Origin: Coleofasciculaceae cyanobacterium RL_1_1
GTDB taxonomy: Bacteria > Cyanobacteriota > Cyanobacteriia > Cyanobacteriales > Geitlerinemataceae
Direction of reading: 5' to 3'
Length of the DNA stretch: 36,057 nt
Assembly: GCA_012033105.1 (NCBI GenBank)
Contig: JAAUPN010000011.1
Coordinates: 1 to 36,057 of the forward strand
Shown: piece by piece, positions 17,966 to 26,773 of the stretch
How the letters are laid out: the number at the start of each line of letters is the position of its first letter
How positions within the stretch are numbered: the first letter of the stretch is position 1
Translations under genes and position numbers: made by a program
Notes under the pieces: model-generated
What the model was told of the DNA's origin: nothing
Database searches by the model: none
What the model saw: only the letters and a program-made list of their open reading frames with translations

Positions 17966-20209
17966 CTAGGGGAGATAGGCGATCGGATTAACGACACCCT
18001 GACCAGCAGAATGCAGCTCAAAGTGGAGGTGAGGACCCGTACTGAAACCGGTGCTACCCATATCCGCGATGTGCTGACCTTGCTCAACTTGCTCGCCCTC
18101 TTCAACCACAATGCGGTTGTTATGAGCATAGAGCGTCAAGCTACCGTCCGGATGAGTGACTTCTACCAGGTTGCCATAGCCGCCGGAATTCCAGCGAGCA
18201 TAGGTGACGACACCCGGAGCCGCAGCCACGATCGGCGTTCCCGTTGGTGCGCCAATATCAATCCCGTTGTGCATCCGACCCCAACGCCAGCCATATCCCG
18301 AGGTTAAAACACCCTGAGCAGGCCAGATATAACCGTTGAACTGAGCGCCAACCGTCGGCAGATACTCACCAACCGCAGCCAATGCCGGGATATCCGGCGA
18401 AACTGACCGAGGTGGCAGCACGGGCGCGTAGTTGCTCGAGCCAAGGGGCGCAACCGCAACCGTGTCCGGTTCATCCGCTCCAACGCCACCCACATCGCTA
18501 CTTGCCATCAGAGGAGCAGGACTCGGGGTCGCAACAACACCGGAAATTGCATTTTCTTCGGTTGCTAACTTGCCGCTGGTCGCCGCTGTTGAGGCTTCAC
18601 GCACTGAGTCACGAGCGGAAAATTCGGGGTTAACCCGCAGCGATGCCATTTCCCGAGTTTGATCGGGCTTAAAGCTGCGATCCGTGTCATGAGCGATGTC
18701 TAAGGGTGTGGAGACAGCGGCGATGTTGACGGAATCACGGGTGTTGGCAACGGCACTAACTGGAGTCTGTAGACGCAGTCGCTCGATGTCGTCACGCAGG
18801 CTCGTGGCATAGTCGATCGATGGGCTGGATTCTACCGTTGTCGTTGTAGCAGCAGCCATCATTGACGGCTCCGTCACCAGGGAAGGTGAAGCGGGGGTCG
18901 TTGCCGAGACAACGTGCGAGTTCAAGCTCGACTCAAAGCTACGATCGCGACGCGATACGGCTGAAATCCGGCTGGCAGGAGCGGCCACACGGGGCGTGTT
19001 AGGAGCAACGATTCCTGAGATTGACTCTGTATCGGTCGTTCCACTGGGAAGCGCTGCGATCGAGCCACGGAGCAGGCTCGTAGACGAGGATGAACTCGGT
19101 ACAACCAACTCTTGACCCGGCTGCAAGTTGTCTGGATTGGCAATACTATTGGCCGCAATCAGAGCCTCAAGATTTACGCCGTGTCGGCTGGCAACGGAAG
19201 AAAGGGTTTCGCCTGGAGCCACGCGATGCACAACGCTCGATCGAGTATTGAGAACGCTTGGTACAAACGTCATTTCGGACTGAGGTGCAAGCTCCTCAAA
19301 GCTCGGAGACAGACGCGAAATGAGCGCTCGATGGGGCGTCCCAAGGGTCGTAGCGGTTTGCTCTGGGTTGTTGCGCGGAGTGGAGGGGTCGAACTCACCG
19401 GTGCTATCTAGTTTCGATGCATCGTTGAGTAGCGGCGCAACATAGGCCACATGGTCAGAGACCGGAGCTGACGCATCATCATGCTCGTCGTTGGAGTAAC
19501 CACGTACATCGATCGCCTTATCTAGAGTTTTACGACTCGCCGTAAACTCACTGGCATCAGCAATGACATCAAACTCAGGACGCCGATTCATGCCGTCATG
19601 AATGGGGATATTTAAAACCTGACCCACGTAGAGCGCAGCATCTGCGGAAATACCGTTTGCTTGGGCAACCTCTTCCAGGCTAATTCGGTAGGCGGATGCA
19701 ATCTGCCACAGGGTTTGGTTACGTCGAACCGTGTACTGAAGGTATCGAGGTTCAGCGACGGCTGTATCTGGAGCGACAGCAGTTTCTGTGGTCTCTACCG
19801 CTTCAGGCTCAACCGGGTTTGGTAAGGCTTCATCAGGGATGACCGCTGTTTTATCGATCGACGGAACCATTAAGGCCGAGGCTAGGCCATCCGTCGGAGC
19901 GGTCACCTCGCTATTGACCGCGTGGTCATCCGATTCGAGATGACCCTCGAACGCATAGGTTTCGGGTTGCTTTTCATTAGAAGCGTTGCGAGTTTCGTTA
20001 TTACTTTCAGAAATAACAGACGCATTGCTTGGTTTCGGGAGTGCCATGGTGGCGGCTCCCATCGAAATTGCAAGGCCGATCGCTGCCGCAGACGTGCGAA
20101 CTCGGCGCTGCCCTTCGCCACAGACTGGCTTAGTCATTTCAGAATGTGGAATTGAATCCATTTGGCAAATGGGTTCGGGGGCGTTTGAGTGTGGGAACGT
20201 GCGTTTCAA
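17966..20209 (-). CDS. LysM and M23-family peptidoglycan endopeptidase (NlpD/EnvC-like)
   Basis: A 747-residue envelope protein. A hydrophobic segment (SAAAIGLAISMGAATMAL, residues 40-57) after a long charged N terminus looks like a signal or anchor. Two LysM peptidoglycan-binding domains follow, at about 158-202 (YTVRRNQTLWQIASAYRIS) and 327-371 (HRVAPGETLSSVASRHGVN), separated by a low-complexity linker. After a long Ser/Thr/Ala-rich region comes the M23 domain at 630-745, with zinc ligands in HNGID (His647, Asp651) and HLHFE (His729). All catalytic residues are present, so it should cut cell-wall peptides, unlike degenerate regulators of amidases. The start is a TTG at 20209, chosen because a near-perfect AAGGAGGT lies seven bases upstream. 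The first internal ATG (residue 17) has no such site. Confidence 0.93.
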   Translation of the reverse strand: MKRTFPHSNAPEPICQMDSIPHSEMTKPVCGEGQRRVRTSAAAIGLAISMGAATMALPKPSNASVISESNNETRNASNEKQPETYAFEGHLESDDHAVNSEVTAPTDGLASALMVPSIDKTAVIPDEALPNPVEPEAVETTETAVAPDTAVAEPRYLQYTVRRNQTLWQIASAYRISLEEVAQANGISADAALYVGQVLNIPIHDGMNRRPEFDVIADASEFTASRKTLDKAIDVRGYSNDEHDDASAPVSDHVAYVAPLLNDASKLDSTGEFDPSTPRNNPEQTATTLGTPHRALISRLSPSFEELAPQSEMTFVPSVLNTRSSVVHRVAPGETLSSVASRHGVNLEALIAANSIANPDNLQPGQELVVPSSSSSTSLLRGSIAALPSGTTDTESISGIVAPNTPRVAAPASRISAVSRRDRSFESSLNSHVVSATTPASPSLVTEPSMMAAATTTTVESSPSIDYATSLRDDIERLRLQTPVSAVANTRDSVNIAAVSTPLDIAHDTDRSFKPDQTREMASLRVNPEFSARDSVREASTAATSGKLATEENAISGVVATPSPAPLMASSDVGGVGADEPDTVAVAPLGSSNYAPVLPPRSVSPDIPALAAVGEYLPTVGAQFNGYIWPAQGVLTSGYGWRWGRMHNGIDIGAPTGTPIVAAAPGVVTYARWNSGGYGNLVEVTHPDGSLTLYAHNNRIVVEEGEQVEQGQHIADMGSTGFSTGPHLHFELHSAGQGVVNPIAYLP

Positions 20210-20215
20210 GCAACG

Positions 20216-20223
20216 ACCTCCTT
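20216..20223 (-). promoter_or_regulatory. Strong ribosome-binding site that fixes a TTG start
   Basis: On the minus strand AAGGAGGT is followed by seven bases and then TTG at 20209. It is the best Shine-Dalgarno match I noticed in the window and decides the start of the LysM/M23 gene. Confidence 0.75.
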
Positions 20224-21269
20224 AGACGACTGAACGGGCGCTCTCTGTGCCAACCTCAAACCAATAACGACTGCGTGTCAGGCAACGATTGGGTTAGGGA
20301 TGGGCGATGTCGCTGAAAACTCACGGGATTCGTCAGCCAAGCGCGTCGGAGAGAGTGTCTCGATCGCTAGTCGCGATTTCGCTGTGGATTAGGTTAGCCT
20401 GCTTTTCCTGATTTGTACAAGATCTTGACAAGCTACAGACCCAAAACGACGCTTCGAGCGGGGTTAAACGACCCGACATTCGAGAGACACGAGCGTACTG
20501 CAAACAGTACCGGAAACGGTCACATCAGGGTGAATAAATCACAACTGAAGTTTCAGCTCGATAGTTTAGCAAATCATGTCCTAAATGCAAGTCATTACGA
20601 TACATTCTTTCCCCGAAATCTGTGTACTCAGATTGTGAGTCACTCTGTGAAAACGTAGATATCGAGCCCTGAATACCGCCTGAATTCCAAGTTTTTTAGG
20701 TCTGTTTTGGTGTGATGACCAGATACGACATTCCCTCGCAACGCTTTACGGAGTAAAGCTTCCAGAAATGGGCTTCGGGAGAACTCAACGGCATTTTGAT
20801 CGGATATCAGAAATACTGAGCTCTTGTAAATGGGATGGACTAGGGCGGGGAACTAGATCCTGTTCTATATTTTCCCCCGTGAGCGCTTCCCCCTGGGTTC
20901 GTTTGCGGTTTTTACGTAGAGATCGCAGCCTAACGCGCACTCCGGCGATGCGGAGCCGAAACCTTGGCTACTCCAGTGCTTGAACTCATACTCCCATGAG
21001 TTTTTAGCGTTTTTAGTGTTGTGTGCGTGGCAAAGGTCACAGGTGTGTTCGTACGATCGGCAATGATCGATAGCAATCAATTTCGTATTCGTTGATTGGG
21101 ATTTTACATACAGATTACTTATGCTGTCCGGAAAGAATTTTCATCAAATTTACACGTCTTCCGGGGCAAACTATGGCGAACTTGGGGCGGTGACGTAATC
21201 CATCGGTTCGGAGTCGCAAGCTCAACCGCAGAGACTACATCACCATCGATCGCCACAGTGCTAGGGTCG
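20224..21269. other. Gene-free region of about 1 kb upstream of the M23 gene
   Basis: No frame here has recognisable family features; the open frames are short (under 85 codons) and lack ribosome-binding sites. The part next to the M23 gene (20224-20420) would be a long 5' leader. I looked for a c-di-AMP riboswitch there and did not find its conserved blocks. Small hairpins occur (for example CTCCG-GCGATG-CGGAG near 20938). One minus-strand frame (20865-21080) contains a CxxC and His-rich start but no family I recognise. Confidence 0.5.
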
Positions 21270-21734
21270 TTAGGGTCTTGGGGTTTGGAGTTGGCGTAAC
21301 GCTTCAAATAGCCCGATCGCCACACTCACCGAGAGATTCAGACTCCGGACACGAGGCTCCTGAATCGGTATATATATAGTGTCGTCACAGGTGGCGAGTA
21401 CCGATTCGGGCAAACCTGCTGTTTCGCACCCGAATAGCAACCAGTCATCCGCTTGAAATGCGAATTCGGAGTAGTGTTGGCGTCCGCGCGTTGTGAAGCC
21501 CAAACGACGACCGCGCCGGTTTGTTGCCTCGTTTGCGAAAGCGTCCCAGTTCTCGTGATAGGTCAAATCAACGTACGGCCAATAATCGAGTCCGGCTCGT
21601 TTGACCTGCCGATCATCGATCTGAAATCCCAAAGGCCCCACAAGATGTAGCGGGGTTTGGGTGGCAGCACAGGTGCGGGCAATATTGCCGGTGTTGGGGG
21701 GGATTTGCGGTTCGACCAGGACAACGTTTGGCAT
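21270..21734 (-). CDS. trmL: tRNA (cytidine/uridine-34 2'-O)-methyltransferase TrmL
   Basis: A SPOUT methyltransferase that methylates the ribose of the wobble base in two tRNA-Leu isoacceptors using S-adenosylmethionine. The protein is 154 residues, matching the minimal one-domain TrmL. Motif 1, VVLVEPQIPPNTGNIARTCA, starts at residue 4. LHLVGPLGF follows, then the trefoil-knot motifs LLFGCETAGLP and IPIQEPRVRSLNLSVSVAI near the C terminus, both diagnostic for the SpoU family. I chose the ATG at 21734, which puts the N-terminal strand directly at the start. An upstream start at 21764 would add ten residues not seen in the family. Its 3' end borders the gene-free kilobase. Confidence 0.93.
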   Translation of the reverse strand: MPNVVLVEPQIPPNTGNIARTCAATQTPLHLVGPLGFQIDDRQVKRAGLDYWPYVDLTYHENWDAFANEATNRRGRRLGFTTRGRQHYSEFAFQADDWLLFGCETAGLPESVLATCDDTIYIPIQEPRVRSLNLSVSVAIGLFEALRQLQTPRP

Positions 21735-22008
21735 GACAGATTGAAGTATTGACAGAATCGGCAATGACGATAGCAGGTCATGGCCGAGCTGTTACATCGC
21801 CTGTCGGTTCGACATACACCATGGCATGAGTTGAATTCCTCGCATCCACTTCATCTCCCTCAACAAATTGCTCTGATTGGGTTTAAATCAATTCTTCTTA
21901 TACTCAAGGTGGGGGTAAATCCATCAAAATTATTAATCAGTTCTAAACATGCAAATTTGCCACAAGCCTTTTTGTGCGTGTTTTTACGTGCATGACTGTC
22001 GAGTCAGG

Positions 22009-23169
22009 TCAGGCCGTCAACGTCGTGCAGATTTTATGCTCAAGATCGCGTTCTTGCAGCACCATCATGCGGCTGGCAGCTTGGAGAATTTCATGGATTG
22101 ATTCGCCTCGATCGATTTGGGCTTTCCATTGTTGCGCCGTGTTACCGTCGCGTAGGATATGACGCACGGGAGAGAGGAAGCAAGCGATACCGCGTTCTCG
22201 GGCGATCGGGCGTACAGTTTCGTAGAGTTCGTTAATCCAGTCGCGGGCGATAACTTCTCGACCGTCTTCCCAGCGGCGCAGTGTGGCGTTGAGGCTCGAT
22301 CGACTCACGCTTGTTTCGTTTTGACGCATCAGGTCTAGTAAATCAGTGGCGCGACTACTAGCGGGTAGGGTGCTGCACACGAGAGGATCAAGATTGGGAT
22401 TGTCGATCGCCTGTTGGATGCGCGATTCCAGTAGGGCGGTAATGGCGAGTAAGGCGATGGGGTTGGTGACGAGGTCACAGATGCGAACTTCTAGGCGGTT
22501 GATATCGTAGGGACGACGATCGCCATTGGGACGCGCTGAAATCCACAAGTGGCGCACATTTTGCATGGTTCCGAGTTCGAGTTGCTCGTTCGTCCAGCGA
22601 ATGAAGTGGGCGTGATCTTCAAACAGGGGCGGCATGACGCTCGGGACTTGGGGGAACAGCGCCCAACGGGTCGAATCGTACCCCGTGACGCGGCCACCGA
22701 GGAACGGCGATGAGGCACTGAGGGCGAGTAACAGCGGCGCTTCGAGGCGCACCAGACGCAACACACGAATCAGAACTTCGGGGTCGGGGATGCCAATATT
22801 AATGTGAATGCTGGCGGTGACGACATTGGTTCCGTAGGTTTGTTCGATGTAGTCGTGGTAGGGATGGTCAGGGGTCGATCGATGAAAACGTGTGGTGTCG
22901 CCAACCGAGAGCGTGCTACCGGGAATGAGGGTGTAGTCGCCGTCGGTTTGCGATCGAAGATAGTTGCGGAGTGCGAGACGCGGGCGTAACAGTTCGCAGA
23001 TGAGGCGCTCGTAGCTGCGGTGTGGGTCTGTGGCGTATTCAACATTACGGCTGTCGGGTTCGCGCATGAAGCCCGGTAACTCATTGGTGATGCGATCGGA
23101 GAGACCGACAATTTCACCGTCGGTTGTCCCGGTGTACATCTCAACTTCAAAGCCTTTGGATAGCAGCAT
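22009..23169 (-). CDS. gshA: Glutamate-cysteine ligase, cyanobacterial type
   Basis: The first enzyme of glutathione synthesis, joining glutamate and cysteine with ATP. This 386-residue protein matches the distinct cyanobacterial class in its start (MLLSKGFEVEMYTGT), in DPHRSYERLICELLRPRL near 48, in VTASIHINIGIPDP in the middle (the acidic/His metal site of the GCS2-like fold), and in PYDINRLEVRICDL near 240. It ends normally at 22009. It is unrelated in sequence to E. coli GshA. No gshB lies nearby. It is separated from trmL by 274 gene-free bases on the same strand. The family identification is firm; activity is inferred. Confidence 0.88.
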   Translation of the reverse strand: MLLSKGFEVEMYTGTTDGEIVGLSDRITNELPGFMREPDSRNVEYATDPHRSYERLICELLRPRLALRNYLRSQTDGDYTLIPGSTLSVGDTTRFHRSTPDHPYHDYIEQTYGTNVVTASIHINIGIPDPEVLIRVLRLVRLEAPLLLALSASSPFLGGRVTGYDSTRWALFPQVPSVMPPLFEDHAHFIRWTNEQLELGTMQNVRHLWISARPNGDRRPYDINRLEVRICDLVTNPIALLAITALLESRIQQAIDNPNLDPLVCSTLPASSRATDLLDLMRQNETSVSRSSLNATLRRWEDGREVIARDWINELYETVRPIARERGIACFLSPVRHILRDGNTAQQWKAQIDRGESIHEILQAASRMMVLQERDLEHKICTTLTA

Positions 23170-23433
23170 AATCTTCTCGCAGCGTTGGGCGCGTCTGGAC
23201 AGTGTTACCAGCCCTTTAATCCTAATTCAGGTCTGGCCGAATTCTGGTTTTGTTTGTGCGGGATGATTTCCGGTTCACCGGGTGCGGCAATCCGAGGTGT
23301 TGGCTTGAGCCAGGATCGTGCGGGGATCGATCGAGGTTGAATACCACTGCGGGAATCGATACGGGAATCAATATCGTGTCAATCATCGTTAGGATCATCT
23401 GGCTCGCCTGATCGCAGAACATCAACAAACGCA

Positions 23434-24407
23434 ATGACTCCTCCAACCTCAAATTCTTTCCCTTCTTCCTGTCGCATTCTCGCGGTGCTAGGCGTGGGGA
23501 TTTGCGCGGTGGCGACGGGGGCGATTTGGACGAGGCTGGCGATCGCGGCGATCGATACACCCCTACGGCAGGAGCCCGGATTTGGGATTCAGTTTGGGAG
23601 TTGGTTTGCGCTTATGCGGATGGTGATCGCGTCGGTGCTGTTGTTGCCGAATTGGCGCGGGTTGCCAGTCGAGCCGATGAAGAGGGGGGGCGGTTGGGCG
23701 ATCGCGGCGGGAGCGTGTCTCGGATTGCATTTTGCCCTGTGGCTGTCGTCGCTGTCCTACACCTCGATCGCCGCTGCGACGGTACTTGTGACGAGTAATC
23801 CGCTGTGGATGGTGCTGCTTTGTTGGGGGCTGCTGGGCGAACGCCCCCACCCGTCGTAATCTCTTGGGAATTGCGATCGCGCTCGCCGGTAGCATCGCGA
23901 TCGCCTTTGCGGATACGGGCTTCAGTCCCGCGACCAATCCAGCGCTGGCATCCCACACAGCCCCGCCCCCTGTTTGGTAATCTCCTCGCGCTCCTCGGTG
24001 CGTGGGCTGTGTCGGCCTACCTCTTGCTGGGTCGAACCGCCCAGCGTCGCGGCTTGACGTTGTCGGCTTACTCCGCGATCGCCTGCACCAGCGCCGCTCT
24101 ATTTCTCCTGCCCGTTCCCGCTCTATTCCGTGCCAGTTATCTCGACTATCCGCCCGAGGTGTTCGGCTACGTTTTGCTCAGTGCGCTACTGCCGCAACTG
24201 GTGGGTCACACGGCGATTAACTGGTGTGTGCGCTGGGTGTCTCCAACGATCGTCACGATCGCCATTTTGGCTGAACCGATTATTTCTACAACCCTTGGGG
24301 TTTGGATATTTGGCGAAATCCCGAGTGTGAAGGTTATCTTGGGGGCGATCGTTGTGTTAGTCGGGATCGCGATCGCTGTGACGAAACGCCAGCCGACCTC
24401 TTTATAG
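23434..24407 (+). CDS. EamA/DMT-family transporter, two frameshifts
   Basis: A ten-helix inner-membrane transporter of the drug/metabolite superfamily, built from two EamA repeats. The first half is read from ATG 23434 (ILAVLGVGICAVATGAIWTR, then ALMRMVIASVLLLPNW, then IAAATVLVTSNPLWMVLLCW). The frame changes at the C run near 23842; a middle frame gives NLLGIAIALAGSIAIAFADT. It changes again at the C run near 23972, after which the last frame gives LFGNLLALLGAWAVSAYLLL and the remaining helices through IVVLVGIAIAV, stopping at 24407. Both changes look like one surplus C in runs of about five. The substrate cannot be told from sequence. It converges on the YggT gene, with 18 bases between the two stops. 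Confidence 0.87.
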
Positions 24408-24425
24408 GTACTGTGAAATATCGAT

Positions 24426-24713
24426 CTAACGCGCCAACATCGTCAAAATGCCCTGCTGACCCAGCAGAACCTCACGCAGTAGGCTAAACAATCCCACCCA
24501 AATAATCGGCGAAATATCCACACCACCTAAAGGCGGGATGAGCTTACGAGTGGGTGCGAGAAACGGCTCTGTCGGAACGATCGCGAGACTAAACGGCATC
24601 TTTTCCATTTCCACTTGGGGATACCAAGTCAAAACAATGCGGAAGATGAACAATAGCGTCATCAGCGTCAGGACAAGGCTGAGGGTTAGATTGGCAAAAG
24701 TCAGAGGCGTCAT
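24426..24713 (-). CDS. YggT-family (Ycf19-like) membrane protein
   Basis: A 95-residue integral membrane protein with two hydrophobic helices, LVLTLMTLLFIFRIVLTWYP (residues about 14-33) and ISPIIWVGLFSLLREVLLG (about 67-86). Between them is the conserved YggT loop with PTEPFLAPTRKLIPPLGGVD. In plants and cyanobacteria the family (Ycf19/CCB3) affects thylakoid organisation and cytochrome b6f maturation; which applies here is unknown. The ATG at 24713 gives the normal length. The gene is converged upon by the EamA transporter. Confidence 0.92.
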   Translation of the reverse strand: MTPLTFANLTLSLVLTLMTLLFIFRIVLTWYPQVEMEKMPFSLAIVPTEPFLAPTRKLIPPLGGVDISPIIWVGLFSLLREVLLGQQGILTMLAR

Positions 24714-24831
24714 GGGAAATTGGAAAATAGGGTGGGACTTGAAACGTCTTCAAATCGGATATGGATGGTGTTGATCGATGTTCTGTCTTACCATCTGCCG
24801 CGATCGATCCCTAATCTAACAGGACTTACGC

Positions 24832-24993
24832 CAGGGTAAACGCATACTCATTTTTCATAGCAAATCAAGTCGGGGTTCGAGCACTGAGCTTGTTGAAGTG
24901 CGGCCACTTCCTACGAACATCGCCAGCCTTCGACCAGCTCAGGCTTCAAATTAACGTTTTTTTGCCAAAGTCCTGGAGTCTGCGTTTGCCCTG
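24832..24993. mobile_element. MITE copy 2, upstream of psbX
   Basis: A 162-bp relative of the element at 4214-4400. The left end CAGGGTAAACGCATACT and the right end AGTCTGCGTTTGCCCTG match the other copy with one change each. The interior also matches (GCACTGAGC, GTGCGGCCACTT) without the 25-base nested insertion. The inner arms have changed together: CTGAGCTTGTTGAAG pairs roughly with CTTCGACCAGCTCAG. No target duplication is visible, so the insertion is old or a flank has been lost. It ends 92 bases before psbX. Confidence 0.8.
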
Positions 24994-25085
24994 CCTGCCA
25001 GCATCAGTCTCTTTCCAATGGGGTCGCAACTCGCTAAACTAATTGGAACAAATCTAGCCAAACACCCTCAGAGGTTCCAGGTTTT

Positions 25086-25202
25086 ATGACTCCGTCTTTA
25101 GCAAATTTTTTCTACAGCTTGCTTGCTGGCACTCTAATCGTTGTGATCCCCGCTACGATCGGCCTCCTGTTTATCAGCCAACGCGACAAAATCCGTCGCT
25201 AA
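25086..25202 (+). CDS. psbX: Photosystem II reaction center protein X
   Basis: PsbX is a single-helix subunit of photosystem II in the thylakoid membrane, lying next to cytochrome b559 and influencing QB-site quinone exchange. The gene encodes 38 residues: MTPSLANFFYSLLAG, a hydrophobic helix running through LIVVIPATIGLLFI, and a basic tail SQRDKIRR. Length, order and the PSLANF and IPAT blocks match known PsbX proteins. Start ATG 25086 and stop TAA 25200-25202 are unambiguous; the gene is easily missed because of its size. A possible promoter is TTTCCA and TAAACT, 17 bases apart, in 25014-25042, between the MITE and the gene. Ycf66 follows on the same strand, a common arrangement in cyanobacteria. 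Confidence 0.93.
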   Translation: MTPSLANFFYSLLAGTLIVVIPATIGLLFISQRDKIRR

Positions 25203-25329
25203 TCAAGCTGTTAACAAGCTGTTAATCCATGTGTCGATGCTCTCGCCTGATCTGTGGTTACCGTCGGCCTTACGCGTTGCCTCCAATCCTGCTTGAGTCT
25301 TGAATTATTAACAAAAAAGCTTTAGAAAT

Positions 25330-25368
25330 GGCGCGACAGAGGACGATAATTCGTTCGTCAGTCGCGCC
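25330..25368. terminator. Strong hairpin between psbX and ycf66
   Basis: GGCGCGAC (25330-25337) and GTCGCGCC (25361-25368) form a GC-rich stem, with inner GACGA/TCGTC pairing. A TATTTTTTCC tract follows at a distance on the plus strand. It may end the psbX transcript or fold as part of the ycf66 leader. The rest of 25203-25555 holds a duplicated AAGCTGTTAA and no gene I can support. Confidence 0.55.
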
Positions 25369-25555
25369 GTTTCCCGTATTTTTTCCGGTCTGAAGATATT
25401 TCTGCCACGACGTTGCGATCGGTATACCGCACGCCTCACGGCAACCCTCACCGCAACCCCCACGGCAACCTATTTCATTACGCAACTCCTCAACATTCTC
25501 TCAAAACCGAATCACCGGAACTCGCTTAAGATGGGGGATGGAGTCGGAGAAAGTC

Positions 25556-26758
25556 ATGCTCAACCTCGAATTGCTCTCGAACGGAACCTTGCCGCTAGCG
25601 TTACCCCTGACATTACTATTCCCATCGACTCCGCCGGTACTGGCGCAGTTTGCCTACGGGTTCGGTGTCGGTAGCCTGTTGGGAGTCGGCCTTGTCTTTT
25701 GTGGTTTGGCGCTGTATTTGCTGCGATCGATGCGCCCCAATTTGGCACGCGATCACGATATTTTTTTCGCGGCGGTTTCCCTGCTGTGTGGCGGCATCCT
25801 CTTCTTCCAAGGTTGGCGGCTCGACCCGATTCTTCAGTTCGGTCAGTTCCTCATGACCGGGTCGGCGATTTTCTTTGCGGTTGAAAGCATTCGACTGCGC
25901 GGTATCGTCACCCAGCAGGCCAAGCGCAGCACGCCGATCGTTGATGACGATCGCCCGGTTAGCTCGAACTACCGCACCTACGACGCGGAACTCGAAGAAA
26001 TCGAACCCTACGAAGCGCCGCCTTCGCAGCCTCTGCGACGGATTGCAGGCAGTCGAGACGGACGCCGCACCACGCGGCCAACACGCGAGACCGGCGTGGG
26101 GTATGACGATCCCGATCGCCGTCCGCGATCCACTCGTCCAGATAATCGTTCTGTCGATCCGCGCTCTAGCAGTGGCCGACCGCGTCGCCGTCCTGATGCC
26201 GCTCGCGATCTCAATCTGCGTTACGACGCCGCTCCGGACGATAACTACGGCACGGATTACGGCAGTGAGTATGGCTCGCGATCAGCCGATCGACCCACCC
26301 GTCGCCCAGGAGCGCGAGCCGGTCGCCCAGCTCGACCCACCGGCGAAATGGAAGCCACTCTAGAGGGTTACGACACCTATACGCCGCCCGGTAGTGATCG
26401 CCCGTCCCCGTCCGAATCTCCCTATCGTGATCCGGCTGAATCACGCGCGGTGCGGAGTCCCCGCCCCAGTGACGATCGCTTTAACGATGACGATGGGTAT
26501 GGGGCGGACTATGATAACAGTCGCCGCGACCCCTACGGCGAGGAACCGCCAACCCGTCGTCCCAATGGTGGTGTCGAGATGCGGGCGGATCGATCGAATG
26601 CTGGCGCTGCGACCGCTGCGACCGCTGCGACCTCTGCGACTGATGATTACGCGGAGTTTTACCGTGATGATGACGATTACGATACGCCGCGCACGGGTTC
26701 GGTCTCGGGTTCGACATCTAGCGGATCATCCGCCGGTGAGCCAGAGTATGACGTTTAG
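25556..26758 (+). CDS. ycf66: Ycf66-family protein with long charged C-terminal tail
   Basis: Ycf66 proteins are conserved in cyanobacteria and some plastids; their function is unknown. The conserved core is at residues 33-125: a hydrophobic helix (GVGSLLGVGLVFCGLALYLL), then SMRPNLARDHDIFFAAVSLL and GILFFQGWRLDPILQFGQFL (matching the family closely), then a third helix ending in FFAVESIRLRG. Residues 1-30 look like an extra hydrophobic leader. Beyond 130 the protein is a low-complexity, highly charged tail rich in Asp, Arg, Pro, Ser and Tyr, with ATAATAATSAT coded by 9-bp tandem repeats near 26607-26640. I chose ATG 25556, six bases after GGAG; an alternative ATG at 25538 adds six residues. 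Its order behind psbX is conserved in other cyanobacteria. Confidence 0.9.
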   Translation: MLNLELLSNGTLPLALPLTLLFPSTPPVLAQFAYGFGVGSLLGVGLVFCGLALYLLRSMRPNLARDHDIFFAAVSLLCGGILFFQGWRLDPILQFGQFLMTGSAIFFAVESIRLRGIVTQQAKRSTPIVDDDRPVSSNYRTYDAELEEIEPYEAPPSQPLRRIAGSRDGRRTTRPTRETGVGYDDPDRRPRSTRPDNRSVDPRSSSGRPRRRPDAARDLNLRYDAAPDDNYGTDYGSEYGSRSADRPTRRPGARAGRPARPTGEMEATLEGYDTYTPPGSDRPSPSESPYRDPAESRAVRSPRPSDDRFNDDDGYGADYDNSRRDPYGEEPPTRRPNGGVEMRADRSNAGAATAATAATSATDDYAEFYRDDDDYDTPRTGSVSGSTSSGSSAGEPEYDV

Positions 26759-26773
26759 TGCTGTAAGCCTCCG

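Noticed and set aside
20224-20420. Possible c-di-AMP (ydaO/yuaA) riboswitch before the LysM/M23 gene
   Set aside because: The context is right and GACGAATCC-like strings occur, but I could not find the conserved GGGGUGAAU and CCGAAUCCGUCAGCUAACC blocks in order on the correct strand.
20413-20658. 81-codon plus-strand frame
   Set aside because: It has no ribosome-binding site, no family features and a composition unlike the neighbouring genes.
20865-21080. Minus-strand frame with a His/CxxC-rich start, HNH-like at first glance
   Set aside because: It is only 71 codons, with no HNH core, no ribosome-binding site and no supporting neighbours.
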